DNA of 64,000 bases. Source: Microbotryum silenes-acaulis. Taxonomy: Eukaryota; Basidiomycota; Microbotryomycetes; Microbotryales; Microbotryaceae. A program made the translations under genes and the position numbers. Below are positions 30,902 to 46,378 of this stretch, piece after piece (the stretch's first letter is position 1; the number at the start of each line of letters is the position of its first letter). The stretch is taken from assembly GCA_003665825.1 (NCBI GenBank), contig QPFY01000005.1:1240001-1304000 (forward strand), in the 5' to 3' direction. Under the pieces are notes generated by a model, which saw only the letters and a list, made by a program, of their open reading frames with translations, made no database searches and was not told the origin of the DNA.

Positions 30902-33900
30902 TCAGTTGCTATTTTCGCTGAACCAGACTCCGGCCCGTTTGACATCTGCAGAAGAAAAGAACGTCAGCTTCGAGGCAGTCATTATGCATTCGCTTCGGAA
31001 TGGCTCCGAACTCACATTTGTCGACGAGCATGCCAATGTCGCGCAAGATGAAGCGACAGATCATACCGCCAAAGAACTCGCTCAGACGCTTCAGTCGCAA
31101 CGCCATTTGCGCTCGATCACGTTCGTCCATCTCGGAGAGGGGGAACGAGCGATCGTTTATCGTTACGAGGTACACGTCGAGGCATTGAGCTTGCTGAAGC
31201 ACACGAGCAATACTGTCGACATAGGTCGCGGGATGGTCGAGACTGCGCCCGTTCGTCACTCGGTCGAGCGACCGCGATAGCTTCGAAGACCAGGCACTGA
31301 AAGAGTTCTGTCACATCACAAAAGAAAACAAACATCAGTATCTGGAATCCTTAGATCAACCGTACACGTGCGGAATTGTCGACTCACTGTCCCGACCTTC
31401 TTGCCCGTCGATGCATATCCAAGCTTCTTCGACAGCGTGCTCTGAATGCCCTCCGTAAGACCCTCGAACGACTCGAGCTCCTTCGTTAACCGTGCCGCCG
31501 CCTCACGCGTACTCCGACCACCTTCCGAACGCCAACACGCCTTGCCAAGCTTGTCGACAGCTTCGAGACCGGTCAACAGCAGGTCGAGCATACGCACTTT
31601 GGTCTCGACCGCGACGAGCTTGACGCCGGCTTGGGACCAGACCTGATGCGGGATGTACAGCGTCGGTGTGATGTAGGCGCCATCCGTCTCGATCGTTTGC
31701 AGAATTTGTCGCATGAGGTAAAATGGCCTCCGAACCGGCGTGGTCCCAGGAGCTCCAACCTCAGAGCTGCTTCCGCTTGCAGCGAGCGGTACTGTCGGCG
31801 AAGACGGTTTAAGGGAGGAGGCGTTTGCAGGCGAGGGGACATATTCCCCCACAGCAGCTATACTTCGACGGCCCGTTGATGCACCATTGAGCACCTCGCG
31901 CGAGCTGGCGAATGTATCAAGGTAGTTCCAGAAAGGCGATGGCGCACCGCGATGAGGCGCATCTCGCTCCGAATAACTTCCTTGAGAGGAGACCGAGTTG
32001 GTGCGCACCAGGCTCGGTGGGTGTCCGAGACCAGGTCCAGCTGGAGAGGTGGGAGACGGAACAGAACTCTTGCGCATCATCTTTGGTGGACCGTTGCTTG
32101 AGATCGAGCGATCGCCAACGGTAACAATTGACGGAACGGGCGGTTGGTTCTGGAAAGAGGATAGCGACGGTCGTTGACCAGGTTGCGAGTGGGTACGAAG
32201 CCGCGTCGGAAGGCTGGCGCTCGAATACCCTCCATCCGAAGCCGTCGTCGGACCAAAGTCATTCATGAAAGAGGTACTGGCCGAGCTAGCCGATTGCAAG
32301 CTCGGGGAGCTAACCGAGGGACCGACGTCACTACGTCCCCTGAATGCAGCCGTATTCTTGGCGTCGCGTTGCGAGTCCTCGTCTCGCACCGTTCCAAGGT
32401 GCGCTCCTGAGGCTTTGACAGCACTTGTCGCGGCGGTCTCGGATCCAGTCACCGGGCTCGGAGCCTGCGAGCTACGGCGGCGTTGACTGATGGTTCCCGT
32501 CGTCGTCGAGTCATTGACTAATGGGGAAGCGTTCTCTCGTCGCTTCGCCAAGGCGCTGTTGCTCACAACGATGCCTGTGCCGCCACTGGCCATGATCGTG
32601 CCACGAGCGGGGTGAAGTCGAGCATCAATCAGTCGTGGCGCTTCCTCACCAAATGGCAGGTGACCGGCTGCCAACAAAGAGCTGGTGCGGACGCCCGTCG
32701 TTCGTTTTGTTGCTTCGTTGAGCGGTGAGGTCACGGCGGCAGAGGATAGAGCGGCACGCGTCTCGTTCGACCAGGAGGACAAGTCTGGGCTTGCACTAGG
32801 AGCCGCCTGATCTGAGGCCGTTCTTCGAAGCTCGTGCGGTTGAAAAGCATATTGGGATGGCTGTGGTGATGCACCCGTTCTGATCGCGCCCGGGGTCGGC
32901 GAATGTCTGCTTTGTGCACCATAGCTCGCGGGGGTGAGAGTCGTCTCTCGCTCCCGCGCCGTCCCGTTCTCGGGCTGCGTCGGCCAGCCGGAAGCGGTCT
33001 CTCTCGCTGTGACAGGCACGCGATCGTCACTGTCGTCCGAGCCGTTCGATGGAAACCGTTGGTGCGATTGAACGGCGAGATTATCTGAGCTCGCAGACCG
33101 ACCGAGCTGGACGGGCCGCTCTGTGGTGATATGCTTCCTCAGACGTTCTGGGCTGAGCGAGGGCCGTCGTGACCCGCCAGCTGTCGTGCCATTGGAGTCA
33201 GTTATCGCAGGCGATGGTTTTCGGAATGGCTTCGAAGCAAGTTTGGGGGTCGTGTCAGTCTCGTCGAGCGAGGTGAGCGGCTGACTGGAAAAGGCATCAT
33301 CCGATGGTGCGCTAGCCTGATTGGACGTTGCGAATGTTGCTGGAGGTATGGATACGGTCTCGAGACTGCTGATGGACCTATTCTGAGACCGCCGAGATAC
33401 CATGGGTGGCGCAGTAATATACGGTGTCGCACTCTGCTCGGTCCTTGTCGGTGCTCGAGGGGCCGAACCTGACTCTTCAACGACAGGCTTCGGCGTCGCG
33501 TCGGCTTGCTCTAATTCGATCGACTGCAGCATCCGGATGCGATCCTCATACGTGTCGTGCTGTAGTTGGCAAAGTGAGAAGGCCTAGTCAAGTCGTTGAA
33601 CCCTCTGATAGAAGCCGTTCTACGAGCCAGGCGCAAAAATGCTTACGATGACCTTGAGCCTCCGAGCCTCGTCCATCTTGGCCCTCTCCTTCCTCTCTAT
33701 CCTCGCGATTCGTTTTTGCGCATCTTCCTCGGTCTCCCCGGGTCGTACGACATAGCGATCCCCTCCTCGTTCGTTCAGCTTCTCTCGGTCGCGCCGCGCG
33801 CCGTCCTCGACTCGAGCCATGACCTCCTTGAGCAGTCGGACGGAAGATGAGTAGGCGCTGATCGCGGCGGGGACGTTGTTGGCCGAATCCAACAGTACCG

Positions 33901-34821
33901 CCGATTGTGCGCGTTGCAATGCGATGGTCAAGACCGACTTTGACGAATTTGGAGCTGCGGAAGAGGCAGATGATGCATTGAGGTACTGAGAACGAGACGA
34001 GGATGACGAGGCCACGGCGCCTGTATTTGAGGGAGCCGAGGTCGAGGCGATGGGGCCGCCAGCTGAGTTTTGATCATGATTTCCGAATGGCTCGACATAG
34101 TGCTGCCGCCGAGCTGGTCGAGCTGTGGGTTCAAGGATAGCCGGGTCGGTAGGAGACAGGAAACGTTAGCTCGCGTCACGTGGTCAGAGCAAACGTAATT
34201 TCCGTCGCGTCGCTCGGCCGTACCTTCCGTCGCGGGACCTTTCCCATTGCTGTAGGCCCTGTCACATTGCTCCCTCGACGTCGCCCACTGTTCCGATGAG
34301 GTGGTGGGAACGAAAGGGTGCTCGGCTCTACGTGACGTCGACGAAGCCGTTGCCGAACCCAGCCCCTCAGCGGCGGTGGAGCTACCTCTGCGCACGAACG
34401 GCTTGGACGGCAAGGGGTCATCACCGAGCGAGTTGCTGCCGTGGCTATGAGTGCTGCTGCTTGCGGTGGTCGATGTCGATGGCCCCGCGGTGTGCCTCGA
34501 GATGACGGGTGACGACTCGCCGCGCTGTCTCAACGCCGATCCGGGGCCATTAGCCGCTCGGGAGGGCGTTGCCATGCCTGAGCCTGACGAAGGGAAAGGC
34601 ACCGGCAGTGGCCCTGTGGGTGGTGCACTCGAAGGAGGGGAGAAACTTGAAGAGCCTGCAGTGGTCGTGGTGCCGGGGCGGATGCTATTGTACCTCGGGA
34701 CCGAAGCGGTCGTCGACGCGGGCGCACGTCCCGCCGTTGTTGGGTCGTCGTCGTCGTCGTCGACGTTGACGGCGTCGGTTCCACGTGAGGACAACGATGA
34801 ATATGATGCGCCCTCCAACAT
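30902..34821 (-). CDS. Large MIT-domain protein
   Basis: Start at 34821 (MLEGASYSSLSSRGTDAVNV). The N-terminal third is Ser/Thr/Pro-rich. An intron near 34060-34210 is joined so that PATEA continues RPARRQHYVEPFGNHDQNSA. The MIT domain occupies about 33620-33960: SVLTIALQRAQSAVLLDSAN, PAAISAYSSSVRLLKEVM, then DEARRLKVI spliced to HDTYEDRIRML. MIT domains bind ESCRT-III tails and are found in endosomal and membrane-traffic proteins. A very long disordered Ser-rich stretch follows (32000-33500). The folded C-terminus starts at PFYLMRQILQTIETDGAYIT and runs through VWSQAGVKLVAVETKVRM, KLSRSLDRVTNGRSLDHPA and RFILRDIGMLVDK; the last exon YVKRAGVWFSENSN stops at 30902-30904. The C-terminal domain is conserved-looking but unnamed to me. 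Confidence 0.82.
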
Positions 34822-35550
34822 CACTCTCGCGGGACTCAACACGTCCTCGACTTCGACTTGGGGTCCGGTCCAGCACGGTGTCGTCTAGTCAAATCCAGCG
34901 CGACAAGGTCAAGCACGAACGCGGTCGAAGGCGAGTGGGTGCCGACAATGTTCCAGGAGAAGAGGAGCAATCCCCGCGTCGCGTCGTCACGTCACCCGAA
35001 TGCTCGGCGTCAGTGCACCATCGCGAGCGCGTGAGCCAACTTGAAAGGGAAACCGAGCCAACGGTCGGGTCCGGTAGTAGCGGTCTTTTGGGGTGGTACT
35101 TCCGTTAAATTCGTGGTAGGTCAGCTTTGACCGGTACGAGAATCTCGTTTGTATACAAGATTATGTCATTCACTAGGTAAAGGACTGAATATGTCTGCAC
35201 GTCCTCGAAGTCCGGGAAGGCTGGAGGTTCAGATTTTGTAAAAGCGCCGTCGCACAATCCGGTGTCGAACTCGAAATGATTGCTTCTACCTCTAATCACA
35301 CCCAAACAAGTAGTTCACAAAGCAGAACAGAAATCAACCGTCCCACCAAGCTTGCTGGACCGAACAAGACGATCAAGAGCAATCTTGGGAATACAAGGAC
35401 ATCATCATGATTAAGATATCAATGCTCGTTCTCATGGCCGTCGGCACTCTAGTCCAATCTGGGGATCAGGAGCTGGATGTTGAAGGTCCACCCTTGTGAG
35501 TCTGCTAGTCTGCTCGAGCCTTCGCATTGCACAGCATGACTAAAGTCTCT
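34822..35550. other. Intergenic, upstream of the MIT-domain gene
   Basis: About 730 bases holding the MIT gene promoter and the PEX3 3' flank. A plus-strand candidate for a short secreted peptide (35407-35636) is listed separately with low confidence. Confidence 0.4.
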
Positions 35551-35636
35551 TCAGCATGTCTCTCGAACGTTCTCCCGATCGAACGAGGCGTAAATTATGG
35601 CCGAGAATTCCCGGAGTTCCCGCACGTCTTCCATAG
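35407..35636 (+). CDS. Candidate small secreted peptide (weak)
   Basis: ATG at 35407 opens a hydrophobic leader (MIKISMLVLMAVGTLVQSG). A GTGAGT donor at 35496 and a TTCAG acceptor at 35552-35554 join in phase to a basic segment (SLERSPDRTRRKLWPRIPG) ending at TAG 35634-35636, about 60 residues in all. The second exon lies antisense to the last PEX3 exon, which makes chance coding possible. No Cys pairs. Listed because leader, donor and acceptor coincide; it needs transcript support. Confidence 0.22.
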
Positions 35637-37794
35637 CCTATCAAGAGAAGAGCGAAGAGCGAAGAACAAGAATGGTGAGTCAAACAGCCTGAGTCGCCAG
35701 TGAGACACCTCCAACCGACCTCGACGTATTCATTCGACATTCCACTCAGCACATTGTGACTGTGCTGAGCGAGAACAGGCAACAGCTTGGCCAAGATCGT
35801 GCTCCTTTCGGTGACGTCTTCGAAACGACTACCTTGGCCCATCGAAGCGACGGGCGATTGGAAGGGCGCTTCCAACCCGAGGACGAGGCGCGTGAACATC
35901 GCGTCGAGCAGTCGTTGTCGCACGAGCTGACCATCGGATGAGTCGAGACAGTCGTGGGTTTCAGAGAGCAGTCGACGCAACTCGGGGTTGATCGTCGCTG
36001 AGATGGTGGGGATCCCGCCGACTGTGAGGGTCTTCACCTCGTCCTCGAGCGAACTGGGGAATAAGACGGCTGAGAAGCTATTCAGGGGCGCAAAGTCGAA
36101 TCAGTCCCATTTTGTGCGGCAAATAGCAAGATAGACCTGTCAAATCACTTACTCGAACATCGTCCCGTCCTCATCAGTCTCGATCTGGTTCCGAATCTGG
36201 CCCAACAGCGTCGACAGCTCGCCATATACAATCGGCGACTTGAGACCCATAGGCCCCACGACCTTATTCACAGCCCGTTGCACTCGATCACCAATCAATC
36301 TCCACCCTTCGTGCAGCAACCACCAGCTGAAGGTCAGGTACTTGCGCTCCGTGTCTTTGCTAACGCCGACTTGATCCGACGTATGTGCCTTCTCGCCGTA
36401 GAGGGCCATCTCCAGATCCCGATCGGTGTTGAAGTCGACGACGATGTCATCTTCGGCTTTGTCGAGGGCAGAAGGTGCACTGAGTGTCGACACGACCGAG
36501 GCGACGTAAGCTGATCGACCCAGCAGCGAGAGCTGTACGTGCGTTTGCAGTGTCATCAAAGTGAGAACGTAGATTGAAGTGACAGTGCGAGTGAAGGCTG
36601 TAGATCCATACGACAAGATCAGTACATCGCACACGATCACGAATGGGTGAGAGCTCACAAAGAAGTTTGATGTCGTTCCAAAGCTCAGCTCTTGTCCGCA
36701 GCGGAAGTGTGGGTTCCGCCTCTGCTACACCCACGATTTCGGAGACTGTTATCGGATTCTGTGCAAGTCGTCTCGAAGGCATCGTGAGTTCACACAATCA
36801 ACGATACAGTAGTACCATGTGACGAACCTCTTGATCCTTCTCAACGGGCTGCCCCTCCCCATTGACCACAACCTGTGCCCAACTTTTGTTCAATCCTGCG
36901 GTAGACTCGCCCATGCCGTTGTCTGTGTGCATTGTCTCGGCGGTGGGTGCGACAGTTTCTGATGAAGCCGAGGCCGGTTGAGGCTCTTGAGCCAGTTCCC
37001 CAGAGCTTGAAGCGTTCTGTTGGGTTTGTCCGACGGTGTAGGCCTCGGCGGCGTTGCCACTTCCACCCGCAGTCGCCTGCCCTGCTGCATGTCTCTTGAC
37101 AGCTTCGGCCCAAGTCTCCGATGCCTTGTCTTCGACTTCTACGAACTCTCTCTTGGCCTGAATTCCATCTGCAGCCGCTGCTTCTCCGTTGTTCGCTTCC
37201 TTGACCACTTCAGCCCAAGTCCCATTCGCTTTGTGCTGCTCCTCCGACTCCCCCACCGTCGTACTCTCTTCCTTGCCTTCATCCCCTTTGACGAGTTCAA
37301 CCCAAGTACCTTCCACTTTCCTCTTCTCAGTCTCGTTCCGTTCCTGCTCCTCCCGCTGCCGTCGTTCCCAGTCTTGCTTGGCCCGATCGGCGATCATCCT
37401 CAGTTCCTTCCAGCACGCGTCGACATCGTATTCGTCCAGGACTTGTCGTGCAACGGTTGGTAATAAAGCTAGTACGGTGAATTGTGAATCTTGGAGGTTG
37501 AGGTTGAATCGTTTGGAAAGACTGTCCGATCGGTAGGCAGACTCGAACAGCGTCAGCTCTCCAGGTCGTCCCTTTTACCAAGATACGCGTGTCCCTTGAT
37601 GATGCAAAAAACGAATAACTCAACTTGTCCTTCTCGATGCCTTCCTTCCTCTGCCGTTCCGCGAACTCGCCCATCTTCTTCATCCCCCACTGCCCGACGA
37701 GGTAAGCCCCACCGATCGTACCGACGACCCAGGTCAGACCACGACGGCGCTTTTGGAAGAAGTCCGAGGTGCCCGAGGCGAAGGACGCTAGCAT
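35551..37794 (-). CDS. PEX3: Peroxin Pex3 with repeat-bearing insertion
   Basis: Peroxisomal membrane docking factor for Pex19, essential for membrane-protein import. Start 37794: MLASFASGTSDFFQKRRRG, then one membrane segment (LTWVVGTIGGAYLVGQWGM). After an intron: FNLNLQDSQFTVLALLPTVA and VDACWKELRMIADRAKQDW. The normal Pex3 continuation (LWNDIKLL, FTRTVTSIYVLTLMTLQTHV, QLSLLGRSAYVASV) is separated from this by an insertion of roughly 190 residues (36800-37390) rich in Glu, Ala and Lys. That insertion carries four copies of a W-A/V-E/Q-x-V-K/V motif. The distal part has YLTFSWWLLHEGWRLIGDRV and VYGELSTLLGQIRNQIETDE. The last exon AMEDVRELREFSAIIYASFD ends NVRETC at stop 35551-35553. Pex3 identity is strong; the insertion is atypical. 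Confidence 0.9.
36860..37310 (-). repeat. Four W-A-E-x-V-K-like repeats inside PEX3
   Basis: Read in protein order: GTWVELVKG (about 37284-37310), GTWAEVVKE (about 37199-37222), ETWAEAVKR (about 37096-37118) and KSWAQVVVN (about 36860-36885). The DNA under the copies is also similar (ACTTGGGCTGAAGTGGTCAA and variants), which points to duplication rather than chance. Confidence 0.75.
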
Positions 37795-38459
37795 GGTGAG
37801 TGGTTAGGTGATGGAGGTGGAGGGAAGGGGGTTAAGTTGATCCGAGTGCCACGACTTGAGGCTGGCTCGTTCGAGGTCGTGCCGGATGGCGTCACGGGGT
37901 CGGATGCAAGGGAAGTCAGGCAGGACGAGAGCTGCAAGGGGGTGTAACTAGTTGTTGAACGTGAACAGGCTTCGATCGAGCTTGTGGAGCTATTTTGAGA
38001 CGGTGGGTGCTACACGTCGTCGGAAAGCACTCTGTGAACGCCTTCACGCGCGTCTGACGGCACCGAACCCAAGCCGAGGAAGCGCTCCCGACCCGGCAAC
38101 AACCTCCCCGGCGCCGGACACCAATTCATACCCCAGACTGGACCTGGACGTCATCTGACTTTTGGATGACCTTCACTGGGGCCGAACAGTATGATGGTTA
38201 TTCCATCTTGATTATTAAGGTCTTGTTTTGATTCAGATATATAATCGTTCTAAGGCTGGCTTTGTGAGATCAGCCTATTGGCCGCCTGTAGGACAGCGAT
38301 ATAAGAGGTATCGAAAAGTGAGAGAAACATTGCGGAAAAGGCGCTCGAGCTCTTAGTGGCTAAATCGGCCGGGTGAGATGAAGAACAACACAAGGAGTAG
38401 CAAGATATCGAATTATTACCCAGGATTAGGATGGAGGGGTAATGTTGGGAGACAGTAAA
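37795..38459. other. Intergenic, upstream of PEX3
   Basis: About 665 bases between the PEX3 start and the stop of the Sur7-like gene, both on the minus strand. AT-rich from 38160 to 38330, likely the Sur7-like 3' flank. No gene seen. Confidence 0.4.
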
Positions 38460-39895
38460 TTAGTAGTCGTCGGACGAGTCATTGCGACCAGTGCCTGTGA
38501 AAACGTCAAAGTGGGAAGTCAGAAATTGCTTCGAGCACTGGCCCAGGCAGGTCAGATCTCTCGAGCCTTACAGCAAGCGATAAGGTCTATCGAATGGAAT
38601 GCAACAGATCAGCAAGTAGCTCAGGTATCGAACGAATGGGCGGAAGTAGACTTACAAGGAATGACGGCGAGGAACGCCGCGGCGGTGGCGCCCCAAAGGA
38701 GCCAGAGCGCGTTGCCGTAGGCGACCTTGATACCAAGAGCGACACCACTGATGGTCGCATTGTTGATGGCGGCCTTGACGCGCGCCAAAAGTATGGTGTA
38801 GATGATGGCACCGGCGGCGAGCAGCAAAAATGCCAAGAGGGAGACGATGGCGCCGAAGAGGAAGGCAAAGCGGTGGGCTCCGAACCCGACGAGCTTATCA
38901 GGACCAAGCGTACGAATTGTAAGCTTCATCGCTCTCTTTCCGGTATGAAGAGCACTAGGAGACTGACCATGGCAAGAGCGGCAAGGATACTGCCAATGAA
39001 GACTAGGTAGTTCGCCACCTTGGTGAATCGACCGAGGTACTTGTCGTCGGAGAAAACGTTGTTCGGCAACGCCGCATCCAAAGCTTGCTCGTACTGGGTC
39101 GGCACGTCACCGAGGAGCGCAAGAGCGGGGCGGAACTCGAAACCGAACGAACGTTTGGTGCAGTAAGAGCGTTGGCTACCAATCGAGCCTCCGGTCGTGC
39201 AGTAGTCTGTTCCGCGAAGCAAAAAGTCCCATTTGATCAGATCACACTCTCGTCCTCCAGAGTTTCAGTTTCAATTAAACGTACTCCAGATGCCCCACTC
39301 GTACGTCTGGCGTAATCCCTGGTTGTTGCCATTCACGGAGCGACCGCCGACGTAACCCGAGGCGGTATCGTACAGATCGTTGACGTTGCCGAGCGCAGCG
39401 GCGAGACCAGTGGTGGTGATGGTCACAATTCGCAAGTGTCGAGGAATGGTCGACGGGTTCAATTGCGCGATCTGTGAAAACGGAGGCAGCGACAATCGTG
39501 AGCGCCGGGAACCGTGGGGAGTGATTAGGAGAGCGAGCCGGAGCAGCCGAGGGGCTGACTTGGCCACCGATGGGACACTTACGTTCGCGAAGACTAAGAG
39601 GATCACGGAGCTATAGTGATTGTGGAGAGCAGCAGTGGTGAGTCAGTGCCAGTCCCATTTGTGAGTACAGCTCCGTCCAAGTCATGCCAAGAGCTGAGCA
39701 ACTCGGTAGGCCTCCTTCTGCAAGCAAGCGGCGAAGTTGGGCGCCTTCGATGGCCCAGCGTGGCTTGCGAGGGGCGGCCCCGCCCGTGCGCAGGCTGTTG
39801 TTGGACGAGACTGGGAGCCTTTGAAAAGGGGGATGTGGCACTCACGCAACCGCGAGTAAGATGCCAAAACCAGCACAGCAATTGAGTCGGACCAT
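38460..39895 (-). CDS. Sur7/PalI-like four-TM cortical membrane protein
   Basis: Start at 39895: MVRLNCCAGFGILLAVA spliced to SVILLVFAN, the first membrane segment. Exon 3 (IAQLNPSTIPRHLRIVTITT, with YDTASGYVGGRSVNGNNQG and YEWGIWS) forms the extracellular loop, continuing DYCTTGGSIGSQRSYCTKR with paired Cys as in the family. Further membrane segments: LVFIGSILAALAMVSLLVLF, FAFLFGAIVSLLAFLLLAAG (with AIIYTILLARVKAAINN), and YGNALWLLWGATAAAFLAV. A final exon CTGRNDSSDDY gives the stop at 38460-38462. Sur7/PalI proteins sit in eisosome-associated plasma-membrane domains or act in pH sensing. The four-TM layout and loop Cys fit; the exact subfamily is not certain. Confidence 0.75.
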
Positions 39896-40570
39896 CTTGG
39901 CAGGAGTAACAGGTAAGAGGACTGTGGGTGGTGATGTGAGAGGATGGTATGGATGACGGGATTAGCCTGAGTTGAGTTTCACGAGTTGGGCCAGAGTCGT
40001 CCTAGCCGCTGCCGGGCTCCGATCTGGAATCGAGGTCACTTCTGCGGGAGTCGAGCGGTCTACTCGGGCATCCTGAAACATGGTGACTGACCTGATGCGC
40101 AGAGGGTGCTAGTCTTTGGAAAGGTATGACAGGGAGAGTACGATCCAAATGGGTGGTACGTGTAGGTGGTGGGTGATCAGATTGAACCCTCTTGAGAGCC
40201 GCCCCGCCTTGGACGAGCAACGTTTCGGAATTTGCTCTGGATTGGGCGATCGCCTATTTCTCTCACACCTGCTCGAAAAGGGCATGCCCGCATAACGTCA
40301 TATGGCGCCGAGCGCCGTTCCGATCAGGCTGGCCTAAGCGCGCACGATGAAACTCCATCTCAATTTCGTAAGTTCGAGATCACATTATTAAGAGAGAGAT
40401 CATGCTCACTGTTCATCCATTACATGAATTGGTATAAAATTATCAGGAGGAGTAGTCTACGGACTTCAGGCGGTATCACGGACTCCGGAAAGAGTCAAGC
40501 CACAGGATTGATCGGGACGAATGCAAGAATCGCGCATGCGAAGAAGCAACCTTGGGGATCAGACCCAACC
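39896..40570. other. Intergenic
   Basis: 675 bases between the Sur7-like start and the DUF4336 gene stop. No gene seen; an open frame 40232-40702 (+) has no motif and runs antisense over the end of the DUF4336 gene. Confidence 0.4.
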
Positions 40571-42038
40571 TTACTTCTTTCCGTTAATGTACCAATCGTA
40601 GGTCGAGTTCCAAGCCGCCTTGGCTCCCGACTCCATAACGTTGCTGTGAGATTAGTCAGCCTCGGCTATCAGCAACTCTTTCTGAAAGGGTCGCCCCTGT
40701 AGATCAAGGCTCTGCTGAGAGGCTCCAATGAAACCTACCCATGGCAAGGGATCATGCGGTCAAAGTCCCAGGCTGAAACAACCTTGGCTTGCTCGGTCAT
40801 AACCTTCTTATCCTTGCCCATAAGGTACCACGCCAATCGCTGCGGAAACCAAGTGTGCAAAAGGTCAGGCGTTTCGTTCAGACGCAGACCCCGGAGGGTG
40901 AAAATGAACAGGCGCACCTTGTGACCAATCGCTAGGGAAGATAGATGAAATGAGATGTCAGTGATCGAGTTCGAAAGTGAAGATACTTTCCGCTCCTCCA
41001 ACACGAAGCCCTCTCGAACCTCCCGGAAAGAGCACTCACTTCCGGGCCTGAGCAAGTTGGTAGCAAGGAAAGCGGTCGACTTCTTGGTCGATTTCGAGTA
41101 CTGTGGATCATTTTGGATCATGAGCTAACGTTACTTGAGGACGAAGGGTCGGTTTGCACTCACCTGCTCATCAGGCGGCAAGTTGAAAAGGAGATCGGCC
41201 TGGATCAAAGTCTTGGTGGGGACGTGCAAGAACGCGACCTAAATCCCTCAAGAACAACAGAACAAGTCTTAGTATCTTCTGGGGTTGGATTGAGCCATGC
41301 GAACCGGCTCACATCTTCGTTCCCATGGGCCTTGCCAAAGTCCGCACTGAGAATCTCTCCATTTGTCAAAGCCGGGAACGGATCGCCCTTGCCTTGACCA
41401 AACGTGAACGTGATGCGATTAATCAACGAGTTTTCGCCCTTCTTCTGCCAGTTCTCCTTAACTCCGAGCGGCACGAAGACTTGGGCTTCCGGGTAGGCGT
41501 CGATGTACTGCTTGAGAAAGATGTTGTGCTCCCTATCGGGGCTAATGATAAACTTGGTCGGACCGAGGTTATTTAAGGTGGTCAAGGTACTGCGACGTCG
41601 AACACGGACGTATGAGCAATTGGGATAAATGCCTAAGCACCTGAAACGGTACAGATTGTCGATGAGACTCACTCGGGATCGAGAGGGTGCGAGGCGACAA
41701 GCCAGACGTTGCCATCTTGGAGCTTGATCGCGGTTGAACGACCTCCGAACGGAACGAGGCCACCTCGAGCAAAGGGGCACGAGAAAATGGTCGTCGACTC
41801 GGAGAGCTTGCGAATCTGATGGTGGTGGAATCGAAACCGATGAGTCAGCGTCATGCTTTAGAAGCTGGTCCGCTTCGAGTGTCGGAGCGATGGTGCGATG
41901 GTGTGCTCGGTCATCGGAGACGAGGGAAACGCGATGGCGAGCGATACGTCATGGCCTTGTGAGGGCCGAGGGAAGATCGAGATGGGTGTACTTACGACAA
42001 GCTCAGGGTTAACAGGTGCAGGAGCGTTGGTCGCCATT
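40571..42038 (-). CDS. DUF4336-family protein
   Basis: Start 42038 (MATNAPAPVNPELV). Exons then give IRKLSESTTIFSCPFARGG, VPFGGRSTAIKLQDGNVWLV, ASHPLDP, LNNLGPTKFIISPDREHNIF, LKQYIDAYPEAQVFVPLGV, HVPTKTLIQADLLFNLPPDE, YSKSTKKSTAFLATNLLRPG, KVVSAWDFDRMIPCHG and NVMESGAKAAWNSTYDWYING with KK and stop 40571-40573. The order of SHPL, D-R-E-H, ADLLFNLPP and DRMIPCHGN mirrors the DUF4336 family, whose layout recalls the metallo-beta-lactamase fold (HxxDH-like positions, a late Asp and a final His), though metal binding is not shown. Function unknown; seven or so exons. Confidence 0.83.
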
Positions 42039-42503
42039 TTGAGAGAGTTGAGGAAAGGCGAAGAGGCGTTCGAGGCGTGAGTGAGGAGGTGAGAACGAGA
42101 GCAAGACCGGAAACAGCAACTCATGCCGCTTGAAGGCGGACGTTGGCCGAAGCCCACGGCGGCATGACAAATTCAGCTCTAGCCAACATTAGTAATTTGA
42201 CACTCGCGGGCAGCAGGTGGGGTCTCCGGTGCCACCAGGATATGCATCACTGGAAATGTGAGTGATTTTCTATGTGACACCATTGAACGAGCTGAGCAGG
42301 TGTAGAATTCTGGGCTGTGAGTCTTCTTCACTTTGGACTCCTGCCAGCTTGCCACTGCAGCCGTGTGCCCCTAGCCCGCCCGCCTCTGCCTGCGGTGAAA
42401 GCGCGCGGCGCGTCTCCCAAGCTAAATTGCGTGTCAGCTCGTGTGCTCCTGCCGCATTCCTACACCGCTACCTATCACCCACACGAGCACCACAGGCGCC
42501 AAA
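42039..42503. promoter_or_regulatory. Divergent promoter region, DUF4336 / MCM6
   Basis: 465 bases between divergent starts. No MluI-type (ACGCGT) cell-cycle box was seen in a quick read. No gene. Confidence 0.3.
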
Positions 42504-45921
<3,418 letters not shown>

Positions 45922-46378
45922 AAGTCTGTGGGTGATCAAAGTTCACTTGTAGAAAAGAGCCATCTTATTTTTGACCGAGTCTGAGGGGGGTGTTCTTGTC
46001 ATTGGATCGTCTCATGTAATCATGATCGCTGTAGCCATAAACATTCTGCATGCGCGTGCCCCCATGCCAGACCGCGAACGTTGAAAGTTTACTCCACACA
46101 TTACAAACTGTTTCTAGGTAGCTCTTCTCGTGCCGCGGACGCAGCATATATTACGTCCAAGGTTCACGGCAGCGTCATTAAAAAGGGATAAAATAAATTC
46201 GTGTACGGGAAAAAAGAGGTGGGGGGGGGGGGGGGGGGGGGGGGGAAGGCGTGGGAGCGCGCAAGCTCTTCCAAAAGATTGCTGACTGATGATTGGTCTG
46301 CCGGTGTAAGGGTGGTGGGATATATTACCGACGACTGCACAGTGGCCAAGAAGATGCTGAGCGCGCTCGACGTGCGGG
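45922..46378. other. Intergenic, convergent 3' flanks with poly-G tract
   Basis: Between the MCM6 stop and the F-box-like gene stop. Holds an uninterrupted run of 25 G at 46221-46245 (minus-strand poly-C). No gene seen. Confidence 0.5.
46221..46245 (+). repeat. Poly-G tract, 25 bases
   Basis: Counted directly from the sequence as 25 consecutive G, flanked by GAGGT and AAGGC. Length may vary with sequencing or assembly. Confidence 0.9.
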
